A stretch of 64,000 bases of DNA from UBA5078 sp963977405. Lineage in GTDB: Bacteria > Pseudomonadota > Gammaproteobacteria > Pseudomonadales > Pseudohongiellaceae. Numbering within the stretch: the stretch's first letter is position 1; every line of letters begins with the position of its first letter. Under the pieces are notes generated by a model that saw nothing but the letters and a program-made list of their open reading frames with translations, did not search any database and was not told the DNA's origin. Location: contig CAXBOY010000005.1 of NCBI GenBank assembly GCA_963977405.1, positions 3,724 through 67,723 of the forward strand. Reading direction: 5' to 3'. Of this stretch, positions 16,221 through 25,128 are shown piece after piece. The position numbers and the translations under genes were made by a program.

Positions 16221-19100
16221 ATGTTCCGTTCGATTTGCGTTGTTGCGATGACAGTACTTCTTTTTGCTTGTTCTGAACCGACCCCTCTAGAGATACAAGA
16301 GAACAGCGCGGCAATGGCCGAGCCAGAAGGCAACTATGAGTTGCTCGAGACTATAGCCCGCGGTGGCGATGAGATCGTCATCCCTTACAAGAAATACGAG
16401 TTTCCTAATGGCTTAAAGGTGCTTCTACACGAGGATAATTCTGACCCCCTCGTTCATGTGAATATCACCTATCATGTGGGCTCTGCGCGAGAAGAGCCGC
16501 AGCGCTCGGGTTTCGCACATTTCTTCGAGCACATGATGTTTCAAGGCTCGGCACACGTCGGCGACGAGGAGCACTTTCGCATCGTGACAGAGTCCGGCGG
16601 TAACTTGAACGGCTCCACTAGTTTAGATCGCACCAATTACTACCAGACAGTGCCTGCGAATCAGCTCGAAACTACCCTTTGGCTAGAGGCGGACCGTATG
16701 GGCTTCCTGTTGGAGGCGGTGACCCAAGAGAAGTTCGAAATTCAACGCTCTACAGTGAAAAACGAGCGCGGCCAGAACGTAGAGAATCGGCCCTATGGCC
16801 GCGTATATGAGATGTTGTTAGCCGCACTGTATCCTAGCGGGCACCCCTATTCATGGCCAACGATCGGCTATCCAGAAGACCTTGACGCTGCCACGCTGGA
16901 TGACCTGAAGAATTTCTTTCTGCGCTGGTATGGCCCTAACAATGCCACGCTCATTATTGCAGGAGATATCGACGAGGCAAACGCATTAGCAATGGTCGAT
17001 AAGTATTTCGGCTCTATTCCCAGAGGGCCAGAAGTTGAGCGCGCGAGCCCGCAGACTATTACGTTAGATAGCGACCGCTATATCTCTTATGTGGATCCGA
17101 ATATTCGCTTTCCGCTGTTGGAGGTGACTTATCCTACTGTGCCATTCTCCGAGGCTGACCGTGTGCCGTTAGAGGCATTAGCCAGCATCATAGGGGGTGG
17201 CAAAAACTCTCCATTCTATCAGCGCTTTGTACTTAGCAATCGTGCGATTGACGCCAGCGCTTCGAATCAAGCATTCGAGTTAGGCGGTTTTTTCTCTTTA
17301 GAGGTGCAAGCGTTTCCTGAAGCCGATTTGGCAGAGTTCGTGACCGAGATCCGCGAGATTTTAGCCAACTTTGGTATCGATGATATCGATGATGACGATC
17401 TCGCTACCTTCAAGGGGCAGAGCGAATCGCGGCTCGTGAACGGTCTTGCGAGCGTGCAGGGCAAGGCGTCACGCCTCGCTCTTTACGATTACCTCATCGA
17501 CAACCCAAATTATATTGCAACAGAATTAGAGCTATTAAGAACGCTGAGCAAGGAAGATATAGTGCGCGTGTTTAATAAATACGTTGCCGGTCAGCCCGCT
17601 GTCATTCTTAGTGTGCTCACACAAGACAATCCCGATGCGCCAGTGCAGCCTGATAATTTTGCGCCTAGCCCAGCGATTCGCGTTACGGATAATTCACAGG
17701 ATGATTTTGAGCCGCGTCCTGTATCCGATAATTTTGACCGCAGCATGCAGCCCCAACCTGGGCAAGCGCCGCTGATGCAAGTACCACCGTATTGGCGAAC
17801 TCATATGGAAAATGGTGCGCAAATTATCGGAACGGTGAGTCGTGAGATTCCTACCGTAACATTACGACTAGAGTTTACTGGTGGTCTGCTTGCCCAGAGT
17901 TCTGAGCAATATGGTATTGCCGCATTAACTGCTGCGATGATGGAGGAGGGTACTGAGCAATTGAGTGCCGAAGCCTTCGAGATGGAGTTGCAAAAGTTAG
18001 GGGCTAGCGTCAACGTTAGTGCAGGCCAGTCTAGTATGGTGATCAGCATGAACACTCTGAGCCGTAACCTCGCCCCAGCGCTAGATCTTTTGGAACAACG
18101 GGTCCTGCATTCGGCATTCACGCAAGAGAATCTTGAGCGCCTGCGTAATCAACAAATTGAGGAGCTGCAAGCCTCTAAGGAGCGTCCTTCTAGCATAGCC
18201 AATGAAGTATTTGATCGCTTGCTATATGGGCCGGAACATAGTTTTTCCGTACCTTTTAACGGACGGATCGAGACGCTAGAGGCAATTAGTTTAGAGGATG
18301 TAGAGAATTTCGCACGCGCTAGCTTCGCGACTCCTAATCTCGAGGTCGTGGTAGTGGGAGATGTCGAGGAGCAAGAAATTCTTGCAGAGCTAACATTTCT
18401 AGACGAGTTGCCACTGACCTCTATTCCACTGCGCGAGCAGCCGGCTATTCCCGAGATCGAAGGTAATACCTTATACCTCGTAGACAAACCGAATATTGCG
18501 CAAGCCGAGATTCGCATTGGCTACATGACGGACATGACTTATGACGCAACCGGGGAATATTACAAGACGACCCTGATGAACTATGTTTTAGGCGGCGCGT
18601 TTAACAGCCGGATCAACCTGAATCTTCGTGAAGACAAAGGCTATACCTATGGCGCCCGTAGTAACTTTTCGAGCTCAGAGTTCCCTGGCCCATTCACAGC
18701 GTCGGCTAGCGTACGCATGGATAGCACTGCGGACTCCGTCGTACAGTTCGTTAGTGAGATACGCGACTATGTACAGGCCGGTATTACGGAGCAGGAGCTA
18801 GAGTTTACCCGCTCGGCAGTTGGGCAAAGCGATGCGCTGCGCTACGAAACACCGGGGCAAAAGGCGGGTTTCCTCGGTCGAATCGTCCAATACAATTTGC
18901 CAGAAGACTATGTTGATGTGCAGCGGGAAATCATCAATAGCATTAGTAAGAACGAGATCGACGCATTAGCACTTGAGAAGCTTCCCCTTGATAATATGTT
19001 GATACTAGTGGTGGGCGATAAGAGTGTTATTGAAGAGTCTATTGAGGCACTAGGCTACCCAATTGTCGAACTAGACAGCAGTGGCGCGGTGATTGATTGA
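16221..19100 (+). CDS. M16 family zinc peptidase, predicted lipoprotein
   Basis: A 959-residue M16 (pitrilysin/insulinase) peptidase made of two homologous halves. The first half has the inverted zinc motif HFFEH (H100, E103, H104), with the downstream glutamate in the KNERGQNVENRPYG region (about 175-185). The second half (about 520-950) is the inactive partner domain, recognisable by the NLREDKGYTYGARS segment. The N-terminus is a signal peptide ending in LLFAC (Cys17), so a lipoprotein anchored in the periplasm or outer membrane is likely. The position -2 residue is Phe, slightly off the lipobox consensus. Substrates are unknown. GAGG lies before the ATG. Confidence 0.9.
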   Translation: MFRSICVVAMTVLLFACSEPTPLEIQENSAAMAEPEGNYELLETIARGGDEIVIPYKKYEFPNGLKVLLHEDNSDPLVHVNITYHVGSAREEPQRSGFAHFFEHMMFQGSAHVGDEEHFRIVTESGGNLNGSTSLDRTNYYQTVPANQLETTLWLEADRMGFLLEAVTQEKFEIQRSTVKNERGQNVENRPYGRVYEMLLAALYPSGHPYSWPTIGYPEDLDAATLDDLKNFFLRWYGPNNATLIIAGDIDEANALAMVDKYFGSIPRGPEVERASPQTITLDSDRYISYVDPNIRFPLLEVTYPTVPFSEADRVPLEALASIIGGGKNSPFYQRFVLSNRAIDASASNQAFELGGFFSLEVQAFPEADLAEFVTEIREILANFGIDDIDDDDLATFKGQSESRLVNGLASVQGKASRLALYDYLIDNPNYIATELELLRTLSKEDIVRVFNKYVAGQPAVILSVLTQDNPDAPVQPDNFAPSPAIRVTDNSQDDFEPRPVSDNFDRSMQPQPGQAPLMQVPPYWRTHMENGAQIIGTVSREIPTVTLRLEFTGGLLAQSSEQYGIAALTAAMMEEGTEQLSAEAFEMELQKLGASVNVSAGQSSMVISMNTLSRNLAPALDLLEQRVLHSAFTQENLERLRNQQIEELQASKERPSSIANEVFDRLLYGPEHSFSVPFNGRIETLEAISLEDVENFARASFATPNLEVVVVGDVEEQEILAELTFLDELPLTSIPLREQPAIPEIEGNTLYLVDKPNIAQAEIRIGYMTDMTYDATGEYYKTTLMNYVLGGAFNSRINLNLREDKGYTYGARSNFSSSEFPGPFTASASVRMDSTADSVVQFVSEIRDYVQAGITEQELEFTRSAVGQSDALRYETPGQKAGFLGRIVQYNLPEDYVDVQREIINSISKNEIDALALEKLPLDNMLILVVGDKSVIEESIEALGYPIVELDSSGAVID

Positions 19101-19138
19101 GTAGAAGCAGTCCACCCCGGCGCCGCACTCCAGTGTCA

Positions 19139-19933
19139 ATGGACAGTGACCGCAATTTCGATGACCTAGCGCCGCGCTTTGCCAATAATGTCTATGGCGG
19201 TTTGAAGGGCGCGCTGCGCTTGGCTGTTTTGCAGCGCGATTTTGCGCAATTTCTACCGCAAGCTCTAGTTGCCGACGGTACGCCTGCTTTACGCATACTC
19301 GATGCGGGGGGTGGGCAAGGGCAGTTCGGCTTGCAACTAGCGGCCCAAGGTCATGCTCTGGTGTTGTGCGATATTTCAGCGCAAATGTTAGAGCTGGCCC
19401 GCGCCAATGCCCTCGACAAAGGCTTGAGCAATATCGATATAAGGCAGTGCTCGATTCAAGACATGAGCGCGCTGCAGCTCTCTGGCGAAGACGAGCCTTA
19501 CGATCTAGTCTTGTGCCATGCCGTATTGGAATGGGTGGTGGATCAACAGGGCCTGATTGATGCCTTATTGCCGTTAGTTAGAGTCGGCGGCATACTCTCC
19601 TTAACCTTCTATAATCGTCATGGTCTGATCATGAAGAATCTACTAAGAGGGACGCGGCCAGCTATACTCGATGCGGCGTATAAGCCTAACCCTGGTAGCC
19701 TTACTCCCACACGACCACTTGACCCGGTGCAAGTGCTGCAATGCTTCGAAAAGGACCAGTGGGGAATACTTTGCCACAGCGGCATTCGAGTCATTCACGA
19801 TTTCCTACTAAGCCCTGAGAGCAGGACGATGCCAGAGGACACACTCATGCGTCTTGAGCTCGAGTTATCTCGTCAGGAACCCTATCGAAGTCTCGGACGC
19901 TATCAACACCTGCTAGTGCAACGACTTTGTTGA
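19139..19933 (+). CDS. cmoM: tRNA 5-carboxymethoxyuridine methyltransferase
   Basis: A SAM-dependent class I methyltransferase that, in E. coli (CmoM/SmtA), methylates cmo5U at the tRNA wobble position. The N-terminus DRNFDDLAPRFANNVYGGLKG, SAM motif I LDAGGGQGQFG, the FHAVLEW-like segment (CHAVLEWV) and the C-terminal RQEPYRSLGRY all match that family. An upstream TTG at 19097 overlaps the peptidase stop and would add 14 residues. I prefer the ATG at 19139 because the family begins there; no clear ribosome site distinguishes them, and a GTG at 19133 is possible. The length from 19139 is 264 residues. Confidence 0.9.
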   Translation: MDSDRNFDDLAPRFANNVYGGLKGALRLAVLQRDFAQFLPQALVADGTPALRILDAGGGQGQFGLQLAAQGHALVLCDISAQMLELARANALDKGLSNIDIRQCSIQDMSALQLSGEDEPYDLVLCHAVLEWVVDQQGLIDALLPLVRVGGILSLTFYNRHGLIMKNLLRGTRPAILDAAYKPNPGSLTPTRPLDPVQVLQCFEKDQWGILCHSGIRVIHDFLLSPESRTMPEDTLMRLELELSRQEPYRSLGRYQHLLVQRLC

Positions 19934-20021
19934 TAGGCCTAAACAGAGTAGAATCGCGTTCTTTTAAATTTAACGGCAACTCGCAACTAGGCGGGCTGTT
20001 TATCCACCCCCTAGCGGTTCG

Positions 20022-21218
20022 ATGGAGCTCATGAAATCACTTCACTTAAATAAGGGGCGAGAGTCTTCTCTGCTGCGCCTACATCCTTGGGTATTCTCCG
20101 GTGCAGTCAACAGGGTAAGCGCGGAACCCGAGATCGGTGAGACAGTGAAAATTCTCACCGCTTCGGGTCAGCAGATCGCGGTTGCTGCCTATTCGCCAAG
20201 TTCTCAGATCAGAGCAAGGGTATGGAGCTTTAAACAAGACGAGGTTGTGGACGAGGGCTTTTTCAGGCGTCGTCTAGCGGCGGCGATCAAGCGTCGAGAG
20301 GCCTTGCTAAATGATCCGCGCCGTACCGGTTGTCGTATTGTGTACGCTGAATCCGACGAGTTGCCAGGGTTGATTGTGGACCGTTATGGAGATTTTCTCG
20401 TCTGTCAGTTCCTCTTCGCAGGCGTCGAGTTCTGGAAAGAGACTATCGTTACCCAATTGCGTGAGCTTTTCCCATGTAAAGGTATCTATGAGCGCTCCGA
20501 AGCCGCAGTGCGTGCGCGCGAAGGGCTAGAGCCTACCCAAGGTGTGCTTTGGGGCGAGGAACCGCCAGAGATCGTGGAGATCAACGAGCGTGATCGTCTT
20601 TACGGCGTTAGCATCGCCCATGGCCATAAGACAGGTTTCTATCTGGATCAGTACGACAACCGAGAGTTAGTGCGCTCTTTAAGCAAGGGCAGGCGAGTGT
20701 TGAATTGTTTCGCCTATACCGGAGGCTTCGGCGTCGCAGCCCTGCAGGGTGGGGCAAGCCAGGTGCTCAATGTCGATTCCTCAGGACCTTCCTTGGCGCT
20801 CGCTGCAGAGAATTTCCTGCGTAATGGCTTTACGCAGGAGCAGTTCAGCAACCGTGAAGCGAATGTCTTCGAATTACTGCGTGAGTTTAAACAAGGTAAG
20901 GAGATGTTCGACTTAATCGTGCTCGACCCCCCCAAATTTGCGGAAACGAAGGCGCAGTTCAAGCGCGCGGCAAGGGCGTATAAAGATATTGCGATGCAGG
21001 CGGCTGCACTATTGAGCCCAGGTGGCTTGTTGGTGAACTTCTCTTGCTCGGGGGCAATTGACTTGCCACTGTTCCAAAAGATTACCGCTGATGGGGTATT
21101 GGACGCGGGGCGCCATGGGCAGATCATCCACTATATGCACCAAGCCCAAGACCACCCGGTTGGATTGCCGTTCCCAGAGAGCCTCTATTTGAAGGGTTTG
21201 GTCTGTATGTTGGACTAA
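20022..21218 (+). CDS. rlmI: 23S rRNA (cytosine-1962-C5)-methyltransferase
   Basis: Methylates C1962 of 23S rRNA. An N-terminal PUA domain (LNKGRESSLLRLHPWVFSGA, about 6-80) is followed by an EEHD-type middle and a Rossmann SAM domain. The GHKTGFYLDQYDNR segment, motif IV LDPPKFAE and the catalytic FSCSG are all visible. The 398-residue length matches E. coli RlmI (396). The ATG at 20022 may be replaced by the ATG three codons later at 20031, since the family starts just before LNKGRE. It follows cmoM by 88 bases on the same strand. Confidence 0.94.
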   Translation: MELMKSLHLNKGRESSLLRLHPWVFSGAVNRVSAEPEIGETVKILTASGQQIAVAAYSPSSQIRARVWSFKQDEVVDEGFFRRRLAAAIKRREALLNDPRRTGCRIVYAESDELPGLIVDRYGDFLVCQFLFAGVEFWKETIVTQLRELFPCKGIYERSEAAVRAREGLEPTQGVLWGEEPPEIVEINERDRLYGVSIAHGHKTGFYLDQYDNRELVRSLSKGRRVLNCFAYTGGFGVAALQGGASQVLNVDSSGPSLALAAENFLRNGFTQEQFSNREANVFELLREFKQGKEMFDLIVLDPPKFAETKAQFKRAARAYKDIAMQAAALLSPGGLLVNFSCSGAIDLPLFQKITADGVLDAGRHGQIIHYMHQAQDHPVGLPFPESLYLKGLVCMLD

Positions 21219-21329
21219 ATCGCGTTATAATTAGCGGGTTTTGGAATCGCGTTGCCTGAGTAGATGGCCCGAATCCTGCTTATGTACCTATTAGGCCTAG
21301 GGTCAGGGCTAGAGGATGGTTTAGCTAAG

Positions 21330-21351
21330 CAAAATGCCTCATTTTGAGGCA
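21330..21351. promoter_or_regulatory. Two overlapping, mutually exclusive hairpins upstream of mtnC
   Basis: CAAAATG-CCT-CATTTTG (21330-21346) and TGCCTC-ATTTT-GAGGCA (21335-21351) are both perfect stems but share bases, so only one can form. The site is about 110 bases after the rlmI stop and 130 bases before the mtnC start. It may simply be the rlmI terminator. An attenuator role for mtnC is a guess from the geometry. Confidence 0.35.
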
Positions 21352-21481
21352 GTCGATGCTTTTCTTACGTGTTCGTTAAGGTAGGTGTTAGGCCCTTTGT
21401 AATATTTATTTAATCTGTAGCACTGCAATTGGTGCTGTGATGAAGTCGATCGTAGAGCGTTGTTCTGCGACTGGAGACCCG

Positions 21482-22186
21482 ATGAAGATTGCCGCAGTAG
21501 TCACCGATATCGAAGGCACGACCAGTAGTATAGGGTTCGTGCACGATGTCCTTTTCCCATACGCTTTGAAGCATATCGGCAATTTTGTCCGTGAGCATGG
21601 GGAAGAGCGTGATGTTATGCGCGTACTCGTACGCATAAGTGAAAACACTGGCATCGCACTGCATAGAATCGAAGATATCATTAAATTACTTCAGCAGTGG
21701 ATTCGTGAGGACAGTAAAGATACAGAGCTTAAAGCGCTCGAAGGCATGGTTTGGGAAAAGGGCTATAAACAAGGCATATTCCAGGCCCATGTCTATGAAG
21801 ATGTGCCAGAGGTCTTACAACGCTGGCAGCAAGAGGAGCGTAATCTTTACGTCTATTCTTCTGGTTCTATAAAGTCTCAGCAATTGTTTTTTAGATTTTC
21901 AGAGTGTGGCGATATGCGTCTGCTTTTCTCTGGCTATTTTGATACAACTACTGGACCTAAGCGTGAGGTTAAATCCTTCATTAATCTGGCCGAGGCGATC
22001 GCCTTACCACCTGAGAAAATCATGTTCATCTCTGATGTGAAAGAGGAACTCGATGCTGCGGCTTTTGCCGGGTTTCGAACGACTTGGGTGTTACGCCCAG
22101 AAGAGACCACTCTTGACCCTGTCAAACTTGCAAAGAAGTCAGAGCATTCTATCGTGACGAGCTTCGACCAGATTAAACTCGACTGA
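21482..22186 (+). CDS. mtnC: Acireductone synthase (enolase-phosphatase E1)
   Basis: A HAD-superfamily enzyme of the methionine salvage pathway that enolises and dephosphorylates 2,3-diketo-5-methylthiopentyl-1-phosphate. The HAD nucleophile motif AVVTDIEGTTSSI lies at the N-terminus, the YVYSSGSIKSQQLF motif II near residue 115, and the C-terminal FISDVKEELDAAAFAGF holds the metal-binding acidic pair. An upstream ATG at 21437 is in frame, but GGAG seven bases before 21482 and the family N-terminus (MKIAAVVTDIEG) fix the start there, giving 234 residues. No other mtn gene is nearby, although mtnB and mtnD are commonly adjacent. Confidence 0.93.
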   Translation: MKIAAVVTDIEGTTSSIGFVHDVLFPYALKHIGNFVREHGEERDVMRVLVRISENTGIALHRIEDIIKLLQQWIREDSKDTELKALEGMVWEKGYKQGIFQAHVYEDVPEVLQRWQQEERNLYVYSSGSIKSQQLFFRFSECGDMRLLFSGYFDTTTGPKREVKSFINLAEAIALPPEKIMFISDVKEELDAAAFAGFRTTWVLRPEETTLDPVKLAKKSEHSIVTSFDQIKLD

Positions 22187-22188
22187 GC

Positions 22189-22416
22189 TCAAGCACTCTC
22201 ATTGGACAGCACTTGTTCTATCGCTGCGCATAATTTTACCAGAACAAATGCTTCGTAGTTCTCCACTGGGTCCACACTGTCGGAGAAAGCCTCTTTTAGC
22301 GTAGCCATTTGCTCAAGCAGTATCGTCTTGGCATTCGCGCTTGGGCATGCTTCAAGTGTCTCAGCAACCTGTAGAGCATAATTCCAGAGATGCACTTGGT
22401 CAGTAGAGTCGCTCAT
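22189..22416 (-). CDS. Small hypothetical protein, 75 residues
   Basis: I do not recognise the family. The protein is predicted mostly alpha-helical and acidic, without signal peptide or membrane segment; it has two cysteines (C24 and C63). On the minus strand TTGGAGTTACGCGC precedes the ATG, a plausible ribosome site. The frame fills the space between mtnC (convergent, 2 bases apart) and the upstream region of glpE. The well-placed ribosome site and the tight fit suggest it is real. It may be confined to close relatives. Confidence 0.6.
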   Translation of the reverse strand: MSDSTDQVHLWNYALQVAETLEACPSANAKTILLEQMATLKEAFSDSVDPVENYEAFVLVKLCAAIEQVLSNESA

Positions 22417-22607
22417 GCGCGTAACTCCAAAACGACAGGAGCTATCGTGAAGTTGAGACGTGGAGAGCGGTTGTTGATCGTAAAGCGTTGCATGATTAAG
22501 GCCTTTGCGTTTGCGTGTGCGTATTCGGTAGAGGGTGAAATCTTACTGCCTTTTCATAGTCTAATCCATTCGTGTATTGTGTGCTGTCAAAAAATGGGAG
22601 GTAAGGG

Positions 22608-22913
22608 ATGGGTTTTCAGAGGATTAATGTACAGCAGGCGCGTGAGCTGATCGCTCAGAATGCGTTAGTGGTCGATATTCGCGATGCGCACTCGTTTGCG
22701 AATGGCGCGATTCCAGGTGCGTTGCAGCTGAATGGGGAAAATGTCGAGGAGTTTATTCGAAATAGCGACCAGAGCCAGCCTTTGGTGGTGTGCTGCTATC
22801 ACGGTAACTCTAGTCAAGGGGCCGCACAGTTTTTCTCGGAACGCGGATTCGAACAGACTTTTAGTTTAGATGGTGGCTACGAGGCCTGGGCAGAATCCGA
22901 CGAAGAGTTCTGA
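22608..22913 (+). CDS. glpE: Thiosulfate sulfurtransferase (single-domain rhodanese)
   Basis: Transfers sulfane sulfur from thiosulfate to cyanide or thiol acceptors; cytosolic. The 101-residue protein is a single rhodanese domain with the GlpE-specific active loop CYHGNSSQGAAQ, where the first Cys (about residue 64) carries the persulfide. The substrate helix DIRDAHSFANGAIPGAL is also typical. Despite its name in E. coli, it is not next to glp genes here. GGAGGTAAGGG before the ATG is a strong ribosome site. Its last 37 bases overlap the end of the convergent diguanylate cyclase gene. Confidence 0.94.
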   Translation: MGFQRINVQQARELIAQNALVVDIRDAHSFANGAIPGALQLNGENVEEFIRNSDQSQPLVVCCYHGNSSQGAAQFFSERGFEQTFSLDGGYEAWAESDEEF

Positions 22914-25126
22914 TAGAACTGGTAATTATTTTTGCCCTGATCCTTGGCTACATACATTGCCGTATCCGCATGTTGCAGTAGGCTGTCTTCGTCCGTGCCA
23001 TCTTTGCCGTACACGCTTATTCCTATGCTGACCGTTATGTCGCAATGCACATCTTCAATGACAATACTTTCCTCGAAAACTGCCAATACGTTGCGAGCTA
23101 TAGCCGCGATGACCTCTTGCTCGTTAACACCATTAATAATGATTACAAACTCATCGCCTCCTAAACGCGCGACAACGTCGGTAACGCGTAGCGGAATTTG
23201 TAAGCGCCTTGCAATCTCTTTGAGTAAGGCATCCCCCATATGATGGCCGTAGGTGTCATTGATGACTTTGAAGCGGTCTACATCGATAAAGAATAGGGCG
23301 AAAGTTCTATCTTTATAGCGCCGTGCGAGTCGCACATTACTCTCTAATAGCTCATTGAACTTACTACGGTTGGGTAGGTTGGTAAGATTATCATGGCTGG
23401 CTAGGTAGAGGATGTGATTAGAGATGCGTCGGCGCTCAGAAACATCGCGAGAGATGCCGCGATAACCGCTAAAGGTATTCATCGAGTCGAACACTGGTTC
23501 GCCACTCATAGAGAGGTAGTAGACAACGTCGTCGGCATTAGTAAAGCTGAACTCGATATCTTTGAACTGCCGATGCTCGAGTAGGGTCTCACGAAATTCG
23601 TCCCAACTTTGCGATGTGCAGACGAGGTTCTCGAAACCCCAGAGGGTTCTTCCTTTGAGTGAGGCGACAGCGTTTAAGTTGCTTTCGCCCAATATTCGTC
23701 CTTCATAAGTCTTAATGCGAAAGGCATCGTCCATTTCCCAGAAAAAATCCGAGGATAAGTGGGTTAGGCTGCGAAAGCGTTCCTCGCTTTCTCGCAGCAC
23801 CCGCTCAGCCTCTAGCCGTTGTTTCTCGTTACTGAAATTCTCGAGTGCGAAGGAGACGTTGTCTGCCATGCTCTGCAATAGCTCAACAATCTCGTCGTCG
23901 AAAGTCCCCACCTCGAATGAATAAAATAACAAGACTGCGACCGAATTTTCTCCACAAAGAAGAGGGAACGCTGCGGCACTCGCTACACCACCGGCTGCGC
24001 CTGTTTGGTGCCAAGCTGCAGTTCGAGCGTCAGCTAGGAAATCATTGCTGATGCATGCGTTTTGAGTATGGAACGCTGTGCCAATTATTCCGCGGCCTTC
24101 GGGTTTATCTTGTACGATTGGAATCTTAATCTCGAGCAAGCGAGGGCTGTGATCGCCTGCAAAAGCTACGGGCTGAAGATGCTGTGTATTATTGATTGCG
24201 AAGATTGCCGCAACTGCAAATTTTCCGCCCTTTATCGCGGCATCACAAACGCTATAGTAGAGGCTTTCGATAGAGACGGCTCGCAAGCTGGCTGCATTGG
24301 TTTCGCTCAAAGAGGAATACATACGGTGTAGTTTCTGTGCGGTTCTCTCCGATTTTTTGCGTCGGGTGACATTACGTGTCACGCCGATGATAATCCAATT
24401 ACCATCGATGCTGCTGGCGCGGCTGTAGGTCTCGAGGAAGGCTTGCTCGCCTTTCGAGTCGATGAACTCTCGCTCGAATCGACTAGTGCCGCCTTCGATG
24501 ATTAAGCGATCGTAACGCTTCTCGATTTCCTCTTGTGATTCTTGTGCCAATATCTCTTGTGGCGGTCTAGCCAGTAACTCCTCTTTGGTCATGTTGACGC
24601 TTTTATATGCGGTTTCATTCACATCGATGAAGCGCATAGTCTTGCGGTCGACTAAGTATATCATGTCGCCAGACATATCCATTGCAGAGCGGAAACGGCG
24701 TAGGGAGATTTCCGTTTCTATTTGCTCGGATATGTCGCGAGCGAAGCAGTGATAGCCAATGAACACACCCTCGGCATCGAAGCGTGCTTTGCCGCTTATG
24801 CTGTAGTAAATAGGAGAGGGTTGTGACGTAACCCGGGAAGGAAGTTTGCAGACCAAATCCTTGAAATCATGCCTAAGTTTGCGATCAGTTAGATGCTGGC
24901 GCCAGCTCTGGCCGCGGCCTGTGACTAGGCAACCGATATCCCAGAGTGTGGCTCCCTGCAATGCCGTTAATGGATTGAGTTCATCCTTAAGTGTTGGGCT
25001 ACAGCGAAGTTCGATACACTGGAAATTCACTGACTCCTGCCAATAGAAATCCGCGCACAGGTCTATCAACGACCATATGTCTGAGTTCGTGTTGGAAAAT
25101 CTATCGGCGGAACTTTCGTTCGTCAT
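22877..25126 (-). CDS. Diguanylate cyclase with PAS and GAF sensor domains
   Basis: Synthesises cyclic di-GMP. The 749-residue protein shows PAS-like segments near 15-130, 140-260 and 445-570, a GAF-like domain near 280-430, and a C-terminal GGDEF domain (about 575-740) with an intact active motif RLGGDEF. An RxxD inhibitory I-site (RVTD) lies five residues before it, so product feedback is likely. There is no EAL domain. No membrane segments are seen, so it is probably a cytosolic sensor; the ligand is unknown. The 3' end overlaps glpE convergently by 37 bases, and the start is 2 bases after the argD-type gene stop, on the same strand. Confidence 0.92.
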   Translation of the reverse strand: MTNESSADRFSNTNSDIWSLIDLCADFYWQESVNFQCIELRCSPTLKDELNPLTALQGATLWDIGCLVTGRGQSWRQHLTDRKLRHDFKDLVCKLPSRVTSQPSPIYYSISGKARFDAEGVFIGYHCFARDISEQIETEISLRRFRSAMDMSGDMIYLVDRKTMRFIDVNETAYKSVNMTKEELLARPPQEILAQESQEEIEKRYDRLIIEGGTSRFEREFIDSKGEQAFLETYSRASSIDGNWIIIGVTRNVTRRKKSERTAQKLHRMYSSLSETNAASLRAVSIESLYYSVCDAAIKGGKFAVAAIFAINNTQHLQPVAFAGDHSPRLLEIKIPIVQDKPEGRGIIGTAFHTQNACISNDFLADARTAAWHQTGAAGGVASAAAFPLLCGENSVAVLLFYSFEVGTFDDEIVELLQSMADNVSFALENFSNEKQRLEAERVLRESEERFRSLTHLSSDFFWEMDDAFRIKTYEGRILGESNLNAVASLKGRTLWGFENLVCTSQSWDEFRETLLEHRQFKDIEFSFTNADDVVYYLSMSGEPVFDSMNTFSGYRGISRDVSERRRISNHILYLASHDNLTNLPNRSKFNELLESNVRLARRYKDRTFALFFIDVDRFKVINDTYGHHMGDALLKEIARRLQIPLRVTDVVARLGGDEFVIIINGVNEQEVIAAIARNVLAVFEESIVIEDVHCDITVSIGISVYGKDGTDEDSLLQHADTAMYVAKDQGKNNYQFYQNSSSDSAQAS

Positions 25127-25128
25127 GT

